Shown here one piece after another: positions 1 to 7,945 of a stretch of DNA of 23,034 bases. Numbering within the stretch: the stretch's first letter is position 1; every line of letters starts with the position of its first letter. Source of the DNA: a virus; IMG/VR virus record IMGVR_UViG_3300048586_000098, positions 1-23,034 of that record, one strand, 5' to 3'. The position numbers and the translations under genes are program-made. The notes under the pieces were generated by a model. The model ran no database searches. It was not told where the DNA came from and saw only the letters and a program-made list of their open reading frames with translations.

Positions 1-2
1 CC

Positions 3-815
3 GAACGCAAGCGCAAGGCCGAAGAGAACCGCCGCCGCAACCTCGAGCGTGCCGAGCGTGAGCGGCAAGAGGCCATCGCCTCGGCCCGCGAGATCTGGGA
101 AGCGGGGCGCAAGGCGCAAGGAAGCCAGGTGCATGACTACTTGCGCCTGCGGGGCATTACTCCCGAGTTGTACCCGACCCTGCCGGTCTGCCTGCGGTTC
201 CATCCGGATCTGCGCTACACCGTCCAGGTCGATCGAAAGTGGGTCGAGGTTCACCGTGGCCCGGCAATGCTGGCGGCGATGCAAGGTGCTGACGGCCGAT
301 TCCGCGGCGTGCATCGCACCTGGTTCGATCTCGATCGACCGAAGGGCAGACCCGCGATCAGCCACCCGGTCACAGGCGAGCCAGTCAAGGTCAAGAAGAC
401 CCTCGGGTCGCTGAAGGGCTGTGCGATCAGACTCACGCCGCCGGCACAAACCATTGTCATGGGCGAAGGGATCGAAACCACGCTGACGGCGCTGGTTTCT
501 GGTGTTCCGCCCGGGGCTGCCTATTGGGCCGGGATCAGCATGGGCAACATGGCCGGGCAGCGGCAAATGGGCGTTGGCCTGAAGTTCGCGGGCCTGCCTG
601 ACCTGACCGATACCGAAGCCTTCGTGCCGCCGCAGGGCGTTCGCAGGCTGATCTATGTGGAGGATGGCGACAGCGATCCTCGATCGACGCGCGCCCAGAT
701 GCTGGCCGGGCTGCGCAGGGCGATGGCCCTGCGGCCGGGGCTGAAGGGCCAGATTGTCCGCGCCGGTGAAGGTGTGGACCTGAACGATGTTCTGATGGGG
801 GATGGGAATGACTGA
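3..815 (+). CDS. Toprim-domain primase-like protein (5' truncated by window edge)
   Basis: The frame is open from the window edge to the stop at 813-815, so the beginning of this gene lies outside; 270 codons are visible. An internal GTG at 129 could be read as a start, but the preceding frame encodes a charged Arg/Glu-rich helix that looks like protein, so the gene probably continues upstream. The Toprim core is visible: a GEGIET motif (around base 460) and a later YVEDGDSD acidic motif (around base 655), giving the conserved Glu and Asp-x-Asp metal ligands of primases and topoisomerases. The segment before it resembles the part that precedes Toprim in phage primase-like proteins. It overlaps the start of the primase-helicase gene, so the two probably form a split primase/helicase pair that starts phage replication. 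An N-terminal zinc-binding part, if any, is outside the window. Family call is secure; exact activity is inferred. Confidence 0.85.
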   Translation, partial: ERKRKAEENRRRNLERAERERQEAIASAREIWEAGRKAQGSQVHDYLRLRGITPELYPTLPVCLRFHPDLRYTVQVDRKWVEVHRGPAMLAAMQGADGRFRGVHRTWFDLDRPKGRPAISHPVTGEPVKVKKTLGSLKGCAIRLTPPAQTIVMGEGIETTLTALVSGVPPGAAYWAGISMGNMAGQRQMGVGLKFAGLPDLTDTEAFVPPQGVRRLIYVEDGDSDPRSTRAQMLAGLRRAMALRPGLKGQIVRAGEGVDLNDVLMGDGND

Positions 816-2661
816 TCCGGTGGATCGGGTGCGCGCCGTGATGGCGCAGCCTGTGGACGTCGACATGCCAGAGGATCTGGTGGTGGAGACGACGATACCC
901 CCGCATGACGAACTGGACGATCGGTTCGGCGACGAGGATGCACCCTATCCCGGTGACGACGCGCCGCCCCCTGACCCCCATGATGAGGATGATGACCCAA
1001 CCCTGCAGGACTGTGTCGAGCTGCCGCTGAATGACTTCGGCAATGGCAGCCGGTTCTGTGCCCACTTTGGGCAGGATGTCATCTGGGTTCCTACTCTGGG
1101 TTGGCACATCTGGTGTGGCACCCATTACGCGCTCGATCGGCACGAATTGGGGGTGCGGTCCAAGGCACAACAACTGGGCGAGCTGATTGCGCGGGAGATC
1201 CCGTGGATACGGCTGGAAGACTGGCAGATGGATGCGATCGGGCGAGAGCCTGAACTTCGCAGCCGTCTGGCGGAGTTGCACGCCACTGTCGGCGAAGATG
1301 GCAAGCGCACGTCAGAGACCGATGACGAGATTGCCAAGGTCATGCGGCAGATCTCGGCCCTGACTGACCTGAAGAAAGCCCTCGCGGACAAGCGCAAGGC
1401 GCACCGGAACTTTGCCCGCACCGCAGGTAACACGGCGCGGATCGATGCCGCGCTGAAGGAAGCATCGCCTCATATCGCGGTCACGCATGAAGAGCTGGAT
1501 GCCGATCCCCTGGCGGTGAACTGCCTGTCAGGCGTCATGCGGTTCTCGATCGACGTCGACCCGGAAACCTCGGTCAAGACGGCCATGGTCAAGCTCGATC
1601 CGCATGATCGCGCACAGCGGATTTCAAAGGTCGTACAGGCCAAGTATGACGACAAGGCCAAGTGCCCCAAGTTTCTGGCCTTCCTCGAGCGCGTCCAGCC
1701 ATCCTGGGAGATGCGGCAGTTTCTTCAACGATGGTTCGGCCTGTCTCTGACCGGCTTGCCCGTGCAGGCGCTGACCTTCTTCTATGGTGCGGGCGCGAAC
1801 GGCAAATCCGTGCTGGTCGAGCTGATGGCCCGCCTTCTGGGCGAGTATGCCGCCGAGATCCGGATTGAGACGCTGACCGGCAAGCATACTCAGAACGGGG
1901 CACAGGCCACGCCTGACCTTGTCTATCTGGTCGGCGCGCGGATGGCCCGGGCCTCTGAGCCCAAGGAAGGCGAGCAGCTGCAAGATGCGCTGATCAAGTC
2001 GATCACCTCGGGCGAGCCGATCATGGTGCGGCCGAACTACGGGTCATTCTTCCGGCTTTACCCCTACTTCAAGCTGACAATGTCAGGAAACCACAAGCCT
2101 GACATCCGCAGCACCGATGATGGCATCTGGCGCCGCATGAAGCTGGTGCCGTGGGATGTGCAGATCCCGGAAGCTGAACGCGACCAGAACCTTGGCGCAA
2201 AGCTGTGGGAAGAGCGCGACGGCATCCTGCAATGGCTGGTGCATGGGCTGCTCGACTTCCTCGAGGGCGGGCTGCGTGAGCCGGATGCGGTGCGCGATGC
2301 CACGCTTGAGTATCGAGAGGACAGCGACCCGGTCGGGTCATTCATTGCCAGCTGCTGTGACTGCACCGGTGAGGCAACAGACCGGATCCCGGCGCGCGAG
2401 CTCATGCTTGCCTTCAACTACTGGCTCGATTGCAGGGGCGAGGGAAAGTGGTCTGAGCGCCGCGTGTCATCCAGGCTGAAGGACAAGGCCGGACGATGGA
2501 AAAGCCCACGCGACGGCAAGGGTTACACCTCGGTCAAGTCCAGCGGCGTGATGACCTATGTGGGCATCAGGTTCGATGAGGAGTTCGGCCGAAGGTATCG
2601 CGATGTTCCCCGCGATCAGGAAGGACGCCCGATTACGGGCCGAGTTGCCCATGTCGACTGA
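808..2661 (+). CDS. P4/D5-type phage primase-helicase (SF3 helicase)
   Basis: This is a 617-residue replication protein. Residues 1-60 are very acidic and probably disordered. The middle carries a D5_N-like region, followed by a superfamily-3 helicase core: Walker A GAGANGKS at about residues 327-334, an acidic Walker B-like stretch (ARASEPKEGEQ), sensor motif SGNHKP and the arginine-finger region GIWRRMKLVPW. Family knowledge: such proteins form hexamers that unwind DNA at a phage or plasmid origin. The start at 808 is preferred over ATG 802 because the GGGGG at 797-801 sits 6 nt before 808. The gene overlaps the upstream Toprim gene by 8 nt, implying coupled translation. Directly downstream is the symmetric hexamer array, the obvious candidate binding target. 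Primase activity probably needs the upstream Toprim partner, since no primase active site is clear in the N-terminal half. Confidence 0.9.
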   Translation: MTDPVDRVRAVMAQPVDVDMPEDLVVETTIPPHDELDDRFGDEDAPYPGDDAPPPDPHDEDDDPTLQDCVELPLNDFGNGSRFCAHFGQDVIWVPTLGWHIWCGTHYALDRHELGVRSKAQQLGELIAREIPWIRLEDWQMDAIGREPELRSRLAELHATVGEDGKRTSETDDEIAKVMRQISALTDLKKALADKRKAHRNFARTAGNTARIDAALKEASPHIAVTHEELDADPLAVNCLSGVMRFSIDVDPETSVKTAMVKLDPHDRAQRISKVVQAKYDDKAKCPKFLAFLERVQPSWEMRQFLQRWFGLSLTGLPVQALTFFYGAGANGKSVLVELMARLLGEYAAEIRIETLTGKHTQNGAQATPDLVYLVGARMARASEPKEGEQLQDALIKSITSGEPIMVRPNYGSFFRLYPYFKLTMSGNHKPDIRSTDDGIWRRMKLVPWDVQIPEAERDQNLGAKLWEERDGILQWLVHGLLDFLEGGLREPDAVRDATLEYREDSDPVGSFIASCCDCTGEATDRIPARELMLAFNYWLDCRGEGKWSERRVSSRLKDKAGRWKSPRDGKGYTSVKSSGVMTYVGIRFDEEFGRRYRDVPRDQEGRPITGRVAHVD

Positions 2662-2686
2662 TTTCCCCGCACCCCATTTGCAAGGT

Positions 2687-3023
2687 TTCAGGGAGCATAG
2701 GGAGCATCCGCCTATCGCAGGGAGGATCTTCGCGGCCATGGGGTCCGGGGGGATATTCCTGCGAAAGCAGTGTGTTGCCAGCGTGCCAGGGAGTTCAGGG
2801 AGGATAGGGAGCAACTTCCGCGCTACGTATATGAGAGGCCATCATAGGGGGTTGAAGGGTAAGCCTGAGGCCGCTGTTCATATGCGTTATGGGAAAATAG
2901 CTCCCTATCCTCCCTGTCCTCCCTGCCTGCCTATCAACCATCTGGAATGGCTTGCATTTCTCTGCGTTTCACCTCGTTTCCGTTCCTCCCTGATTTTCTC
3001 TTTTCCTCCCTATCCTCCCTGAA
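2687..3023. repeat. Mirror-symmetric array of twelve AGGGAG/CTCCCT iterons (candidate replication origin)
   Basis: This gene-free stretch holds six AGGGAG hexamers starting at 2690, 2699, 2719, 2788, 2797 and 2806, followed by six CTCCCT hexamers (the reverse complement) starting at 2901, 2910, 2919, 2986, 3006 and 3015. The left block is arranged pair-single-triple and the right block triple-single-pair. Units inside pairs and triples are exactly 9 nt apart, and the single lies 20 nt from the pair on both sides. A 17-nt perfect inverted repeat (2796-2812 and 2900-2916) forms the inner arms. A further near-palindrome (2825-2834 with 2878-2887, 9 of 10 matches) shares the same centre near 2856. 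A purine-rich tract follows at 3021-3069. Position directly after a P4-type primase-helicase suggests iterons of the phage origin; this is inference, and an operator or large cruciform is the alternative. Confidence 0.75.
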
Positions 3024-3075
3024 AGGAAAAGCGAGAGACAAGATAGAGTGAGAGAAAAAGACTGAGGCACAAAAT

Positions 3076-3882
3076 ATGGGTCAGCGAGCAATGAAGGCAG
3101 GGACAGTTTCCGGATTGGTCAGTGGGTCAAATGAATTGGACCAAGGGCGCGAGGCCGATAAGGCCGCATGGAAGGCCAGAGTTGGAGAATGGCAGGCCCG
3201 GGTCACCGAAGAGGCCAAGAGGCTCGCGCGGGTGCTGGCACTGTCCGTGCCGCCCGAGGCCATGCAGGCCGCCCCTGTGGCCCCTGCGCGCGGCCCCATG
3301 CGTCTGGAGGATAACTGGATCGTGGGGCTTGGTGGTGCTCGGCGCCGGGACGGTGCCCATTGGCGTGATGTCTGTCCGCTGGAAGCCATGGTCGTTCAGG
3401 CCGCGCGCCGTCATGCCAGCCGCGGGACCGATGCCCCGTTCGTGCCGCCCTTCACGCCGGGGCAGATCGCCATCGCCGCCTACTATCGGACGCTTGTGGA
3501 GTGGCGTGAGGGATCGGCCATGAAGTGCGCCTCGCTCGAGGCTGGCCGCTCAGGCGGTGGTGCCGGTGGTCTGTTCATCGATACCTACATCGAACGGGGT
3601 GCCACACTTGCCCGCCTGCAGGACCGCATCGGCACTGTGGTGGTCATGGACGTGCGGCGGCATATGGATCGCGGCAATGCCCGGCGTCCGATCTCGGCGC
3701 GGCAAGCAGTCGATTCGGTTGTGCTGGCCGGGAAGGATCTGACATCGGTGCTCGCGGCCCATGGCTGGGCCACCAAGGCAGAAGGCGGTTGGGCTGCCCA
3801 AGGCAAGCACAGAAAGGAATTGCGCAAGGGTATCGCCGCCGCGCTGGACCGTATGCAGGGCTACTTCGATGAAGGGGCTTGA
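3076..3882 (+). CDS. Phage protein of unknown function, possible DNA-binding C-terminus
   Basis: This 268-residue protein has no family I recognise with certainty. ATG 3076 has a GAGG at 3064-3067 with suitable spacing; a second ATG at 3091 is possible. The N-terminal 75 residues are charged and helical, with an Ala/Pro-rich linker. The middle (about residues 75-165) contains a Trp-containing conserved-looking segment. The C-terminal 65 residues (ISARQAVDSVVLAG, then LRKGIAAALDRM) have a helical pattern that loosely resembles DUF6456-type C-terminal domains of alphaproteobacterial regulatory proteins; that resemblance is weak. The gene lies between the replication origin candidate and the packaging module, where many phages place a late-gene regulator or antiterminator. 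A regulatory role is therefore plausible but unproven. Confidence 0.6.
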   Translation: MGQRAMKAGTVSGLVSGSNELDQGREADKAAWKARVGEWQARVTEEAKRLARVLALSVPPEAMQAAPVAPARGPMRLEDNWIVGLGGARRRDGAHWRDVCPLEAMVVQAARRHASRGTDAPFVPPFTPGQIAIAAYYRTLVEWREGSAMKCASLEAGRSGGGAGGLFIDTYIERGATLARLQDRIGTVVVMDVRRHMDRGNARRPISARQAVDSVVLAGKDLTSVLAAHGWATKAEGGWAAQGKHRKELRKGIAAALDRMQGYFDEGA

Positions 3883-3927
3883 CGCTTAGTACCGTCGCAT
3901 GCAACTACTTCGTCATTATCCAAAGGT

Positions 3928-3960
3928 GCGCCCGCAGGTCAGTCCTCGCGGGCGCTTCCT
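3928..3960 (+). terminator. GC-rich hairpin between the early genes and the HNH gene
   Basis: GCGCCCGC (3928-3935) and GCGGGCGC (3948-3955) form a perfect 8-bp stem. Inside the 12-nt loop, AGG and CCT can add three pairs across a single bulged C. The downstream sequence TTCCTATTT is only weakly T-rich, so this is a poor intrinsic terminator on its own. It falls in the 100-nt gap before the HNH gene. It could be a transcription boundary or part of a packaging (cos) region. Confidence 0.5.
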
Positions 3961-3986
3961 ATTTCCCAGACATGGATGGCGTCACG

Positions 3987-4370
3987 ATGGCCAAGCTCAG
4001 GATGCTGCGCGATGGGACGCATCGCATGCCTTCGCAGCTCGGCTTCCTCGATCGGTCCAAGGCGCAGGTGTCTCGCGAGCGGGATGCCGCCTTGTCGTGG
4101 CGCTCCTGGTACAAGACGGCGCGGTGGCAGCGGCTTCGCTGGTCGGTACTGGTGCGAGATCTGTTCACCTGCCAGCGGCCCGCCTGCGGCGTCACGCTCA
4201 GTGACACCTCGCTGTTGGTCGCTGACCACAAGGTGCCGCATCGCGGGGATGCTGACCTATTTTGGGATGACAAGAACCTGCAGTGCCTGTGCAAGGCCTG
4301 CCACGACCGGGAAAAGCAGCGGGAAGAGGCGGCGTCACGCACCCGCCCGGCAGGGGGAGGGGGGGTCTGA
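3987..4370 (+). CDS. HNH endonuclease next to terminase
   Basis: This 127-residue protein carries a complete HNH signature: zinc-ligand cysteines C62/C67 and C102/C105, the catalytic Asp80-His81, Asn97 and His106 (numbered from the start at 3987). Trp-rich residues 38-52 (SWRSWYKTARWQRLRW) are typical of terminase-linked HNH proteins. The frame opens as far up as a TTG at 3879, but that stretch includes the hairpin and is not protein-like. ATG 3972 and ATG 3987 are the realistic starts; 3987 has a weak GGATGG upstream. Family knowledge: in HK97-type cos phages, HNH proteins encoded beside the terminase help it cleave DNA at cos during packaging. The location just before TerS fits this role. 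It could instead be a homing-type nuclease, but the context argues against that. Confidence 0.88.
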   Translation: MAKLRMLRDGTHRMPSQLGFLDRSKAQVSRERDAALSWRSWYKTARWQRLRWSVLVRDLFTCQRPACGVTLSDTSLLVADHKVPHRGDADLFWDDKNLQCLCKACHDREKQREEAASRTRPAGGGGV

Positions 4371-4427
4371 TCTCTGGGAGGCCCCGGCCCCTAGACCGGT
4401 GTGTGACCTCATCTGGAGATTTTTTTC

Positions 4428-4958
4428 ATGGGCGACGGTGAAAATCGGGATGATGTGATCGGCTTCACCTTCTGGGGCGATCCTGTCTACCGTGTCCTGA
4501 CGAAGCGCGGGCGGCCTCCGTTCGAATGGACAGAGGAAAACTCGTTTAAAGTCAGCATGTTGCTTGCCGCCGGTTGGTCCAATGACCGGATTGCCAGCAC
4601 CATCCTCGATCCTCGGACTGGAATTAAGATCAGCGTTCCGACGCTGAAGCGGTATTTTAGAGCCGAGCTATCTGCCCGAGACCATGCGCGAGATCAGCTG
4701 AGGGCGAAGCAGATGATGACGGCCGCTCAGGCCGCCTTCGGCGGAAACGTTGGCGCGATGCGGCTGCTGGATCAGCTGATCGAAAAGAACGACCGCATGG
4801 AGGCCGAACGCAATGTGGGAAGCCGCCCGCAGGCCGCCGCGCCGCAAGCTGCGGATCGCCCAGGCAAGAAAGCCATGGATCGCGTTAAGGCCGAGGATGC
4901 GGAGGCCGCGTTGCTGGCTGAGCTGAATCACGAAGCGGCGAGCCATGCTCGACAATAA
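4428..4958 (+). CDS. terS: Terminase small subunit
   Basis: This 176-residue protein recognises phage DNA for packaging. Residues 25-82 contain a helix-turn-helix pattern (LLAAGWSNDRIAS, then SVPTLKRYFR) preceded by the RGRPPFEW segment seen in many alphaproteobacterial small terminases. The C-terminal half is helical and charged, fitting the oligomerisation and large-subunit contact region. GGAG at 4415-4418 lies 9 nt before the ATG. It overlaps the large subunit gene by 14 nt. Assignment rests on the DNA-binding motif and on position between the HNH and TerL genes, since small terminases diverge quickly. Confidence 0.85.
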   Translation: MGDGENRDDVIGFTFWGDPVYRVLTKRGRPPFEWTEENSFKVSMLLAAGWSNDRIASTILDPRTGIKISVPTLKRYFRAELSARDHARDQLRAKQMMTAAQAAFGGNVGAMRLLDQLIEKNDRMEAERNVGSRPQAAAPQAADRPGKKAMDRVKAEDAEAALLAELNHEAASHARQ

Positions 4959-6642
4959 CGCGATTCCACGCTTCGCCTGTCCGGACTGGTGGGAACGCAT
5001 GCAGCAGGGACTGCCGCCGATGGCGAGCGTCCCGATTAACGAAGTCCGAGCGCAGAGGGCTCTGACGTTCTTCAACCGGCTCCGCTTGCCTGACGTGCCG
5101 GGAAATCCCCGGATGGCGGACGCTTGCGGTGACTGGTTCAAGGATATCCTTGTGGCCTTTCTGGCCAGTGAGGATCCCGAGACCTTCCAGCCCTTGGTCT
5201 GGGAATTGCTTTGTGAGGTGCCAAAGAAGAACTCGAAGACGACCTATGCTGGCGGGCTAGGGCTGACCGCGCTCTACATGGAGGACGCACCGAACCGGCA
5301 GATGCTTATGGTCGGACCATCGCAGGCGATCGCTGGCCGATGCTTCGGCCAAGCGAGCGGCATGATCCAACTGGATAAGCAGCTGAGTGCGATCTTCCAC
5401 GTCAACGAATCTGAAAGTGAGATCACGCGACGGCAGACAGGCACCAGCCTGACAGTGAAAACCTTCTCGACGAACATCGTGACCGGCGAGATCCCGGTGC
5501 TTACGATCATCGACGAGGTGCACGAGCTGGGCAAAATGCCCAAGGCCGCCGCTGTGATGCAGCAGATTCGGGGTGGGGGGATCACTAAGCAGCGCGGCAA
5601 GCTGCTGATGATCACCACGCAAAGCGACGAGAGCCCGGCGGGGGTTTGGCGCACCGAGTTGGATAAGGCGCGCAAGATCCGCGATGGGCGTGGCGGGCCA
5701 TCGCCCATCATGCTGCCCGTACTCTATGAGTTTCCTCTAGAGTTGCAGCGCGATCAGGATTTCTGGCGCGACCGCCGCAACTGGGGCCTTGTGCTGCCGA
5801 ACCTTGGTCTTTCGATCGACCCACAGGCCTTGGTCGATGACTACGACAACAACGGTCGCGTGACCAAGCACGCGGAACAGATCTGGGCCAGCCAGCATCT
5901 GAACATTGAAATAGGTGTCGGGCTCTCAGCAGGCTGGCTTGGCGCGCAATACTGGGATGACTGTGTCGAGACCGGCCTGACGCTGGACGAGTTGATCGAG
6001 CGGTCAGCGGTTGCCGTCCAGGGGATCGATGGCGGTGGCCTTGATGACCTCTTTGCCGAGGCCGTAATTGGGCGATGCCGCGAGACGGGTCATTGGCTGC
6101 ACTGGGCGCGCGCTTTTGCGCACCCCGAAGTGTTCGAAGAGCGCAAAGAGATCGCGGCCCGCCTGCGGAACTTCGAAGAGGATGGCGATCTGGTCGCGCT
6201 GAAAGACGATGATACATCCGGCGATGTGAGCCGGGTGGCAGAGACTGCCGCCAAGCTTCTGGCTGCTGGTCTACTGCCTGAACAGGGGGCGATCGGGGTC
6301 GACACCACGAACAGTGCAGCGATCCAGTTCCAGATGTTCAACAAGGGGATCACGTATGAGCAGCTGGTGATCGTCGGTCAGGACTGGCGGCTTTCACCGG
6401 CCATCTGGGGCCTCGAACGGATGCTGAAGCAAGGCACGTTCCGCCACTGTGGACAGGCTCTCATGGCGTGGACAGTCGGCAACGCGAAGCCAGAGATCAA
6501 AGGATCCGCGGTGCGGATCACCAAGGAAGTGGCCGGCAAGGCCAAGATTGACCCGCTGATGGCGACTTTCAACGCCTTCATGCTGATGCTGCGCGACCCG
6601 GTTGCCGCCGGGCCTGCCGCCTTCGAATATACAGGGATGTAA
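4945..6642 (+). CDS. terL: Terminase large subunit
   Basis: This 565-residue packaging motor has both expected halves. The ATPase carries a Walker A variant PKKNSKTT (residues 93-100), Walker B TIIDE (Asp190-Glu191) and coupling motif MITTQSDE (about 222-229). The nuclease half starts near residue 355 with GIDGGGLDD, giving the acidic residues Asp362 and Asp367/368 of the RNase-H-like fold. Length and motif spacing are those of HK97-type (Terminase_1) large subunits. The protein pumps DNA into the prohead through the portal and cuts it at the ends. The start is the ATG overlapping the terS end; no better start is nearby. Confidence 0.96.
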   Translation: MLDNNAIPRFACPDWWERMQQGLPPMASVPINEVRAQRALTFFNRLRLPDVPGNPRMADACGDWFKDILVAFLASEDPETFQPLVWELLCEVPKKNSKTTYAGGLGLTALYMEDAPNRQMLMVGPSQAIAGRCFGQASGMIQLDKQLSAIFHVNESESEITRRQTGTSLTVKTFSTNIVTGEIPVLTIIDEVHELGKMPKAAAVMQQIRGGGITKQRGKLLMITTQSDESPAGVWRTELDKARKIRDGRGGPSPIMLPVLYEFPLELQRDQDFWRDRRNWGLVLPNLGLSIDPQALVDDYDNNGRVTKHAEQIWASQHLNIEIGVGLSAGWLGAQYWDDCVETGLTLDELIERSAVAVQGIDGGGLDDLFAEAVIGRCRETGHWLHWARAFAHPEVFEERKEIAARLRNFEEDGDLVALKDDDTSGDVSRVAETAAKLLAAGLLPEQGAIGVDTTNSAAIQFQMFNKGITYEQLVIVGQDWRLSPAIWGLERMLKQGTFRHCGQALMAWTVGNAKPEIKGSAVRITKEVAGKAKIDPLMATFNAFMLMLRDPVAAGPAAFEYTGM

Positions 6643-6643
6643 C

Positions 6644-7945
6644 ATGGGCCTGATGAATGCGTTTCGCCGTGCATCTGCGCGGTCGATTGCGGCTGCCCGC
6701 GTGGAGCCCGTGCTCTCGGCAGCTGTTCCTCAACAGAACGTGCAGAGCGAATCCCAGTGGCGCGGCTTTACGCCGATCGGCGGCGTGAGCAAGGCGGGCG
6801 TCAGGGTCAACGAGGCGACCGCGCTTTCGATCCCGGCAACCCTGCAGGCCCTGCGTATTCTCTGCGGCGTCTTTGCCATGACGCCGCTTCACTACTACCG
6901 GAAGGCCGAGAGCGGGCGATTTCTTGAGGGAAAGGAGCCCATCGAGCGCCTGCTCGCTGGCCAGCCCAACAGCCACCAGTCGGCCTTCGAGTTCTTCGAG
7001 CTCGGCATGTCGGATCTGTTGCTGGCCGGAAATTTCTATTCCTACGTGTCGCGCAACAACCGCGGCGAGGTTGCCGCCCTGACCCGTCTGAAGGCGGGCT
7101 CGGTCGTGGTGGCCGAGTACTTCGATCGCGCGAGCGGCACCATCCTGTTCTACGATGCGACCTTGCCTGACGGGTCGCGCGAGCGTTTCCCTGCGCGCGA
7201 CATCTGGCATGTGAAGGGTTTCAGCCGTGACGGGATCGTCGGGCTCAATCCCGTGACCTATGCCAAGGATGCCCTGGGCGGCGCCATTGCCACCTCGGAC
7301 CATGCGTCAAGGTTCTGGAACAAGGGCGGTCGGCCTTCGACGGTGCTTACCACCGAACAGAAGGTCGGGCCGGAAGACAAGAAGCGGATCCGCGATGACT
7401 GGAGCAAGCTCTACACCGGGCCGGATGGTGATCTCGTCGCGGTGCTGGATCAGGATCTGAAGGCCAATTTCCTTACCCACGATCTGAAGTCGAGCCAGTA
7501 CCTCGAAACCCGGCAGTTTCAGGTGGTGGATCTGGCGCGCATTTGGGGTGTGCCGCCGCACCTGATCTTCGATCTGTCGCGCGCCACCTTCAGCAACATC
7601 GAACAGCAGTCGCTCGAGTTCGTGATCTTCCACCTCGGCCCGCACTATGCGCGGTTCGCTACGGCTGCGACCCGGCAATTCGCGGCGGAAGGTTTCTACT
7701 TCGAACACCTGACCGATGCGCTGGTGCGCGGCGACATCAAGAGCCGGATGGAGGCGTACTGGCTCCAGCGGCAGATGGGCATGGTCAACGCCAACGAACT
7801 TCGCAGCCGCGAGAACGAGCCAAACCTGCCAGGCGCAGCGGGCACGGAATACTGGCGTCCTTCGAACATGGGCATCGCGGGGCAGCCCGTCGAGCCGCAA
7901 CCGGTGCCCCGGGTGGCACCGCAGGAGACCAAAAATGCGGAATGA
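6644..7945 (+). CDS. HK97-family portal protein
   Basis: This 433-residue protein matches the HK97-type portal layout: a short charged N-terminus, the segment VNEATALSIPATLQALRILC, the DIWHVKGFSRDGIVG region, GGRPSTVL, and the GVPPHLIFDLSRATFSNIEQQ signature characteristic of this family. Portals form the 12-subunit ring at one capsid vertex through which DNA passes. ATG 6644 follows an AGGGA and gives a natural MGLMNAF start; the frame opens slightly upstream inside terL but without supporting signals. It overlaps the protease gene by 11 nt. Confidence 0.96.
   Translation: MGLMNAFRRASARSIAAARVEPVLSAAVPQQNVQSESQWRGFTPIGGVSKAGVRVNEATALSIPATLQALRILCGVFAMTPLHYYRKAESGRFLEGKEPIERLLAGQPNSHQSAFEFFELGMSDLLLAGNFYSYVSRNNRGEVAALTRLKAGSVVVAEYFDRASGTILFYDATLPDGSRERFPARDIWHVKGFSRDGIVGLNPVTYAKDALGGAIATSDHASRFWNKGGRPSTVLTTEQKVGPEDKKRIRDDWSKLYTGPDGDLVAVLDQDLKANFLTHDLKSSQYLETRQFQVVDLARIWGVPPHLIFDLSRATFSNIEQQSLEFVIFHLGPHYARFATAATRQFAAEGFYFEHLTDALVRGDIKSRMEAYWLQRQMGMVNANELRSRENEPNLPGAAGTEYWRPSNMGIAGQPVEPQPVPRVAPQETKNAE

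Noticed and set aside
2558-3022. Open frame on the + strand across the hexamer array (for example from ATG 2651)
   Set aside because: The frame is open because the AGGGAG/CTCCCT units contain no stop codons. The product is low-complexity with Pro/Arg-rich ends and no ribosome site; the mirror-symmetric DNA structure explains the sequence better.
3879-3986. TTG-started N-terminal extension of the HNH gene
   Set aside because: The added stretch contains a strong hairpin and is not protein-like; realistic starts are at 3972 or 3987.
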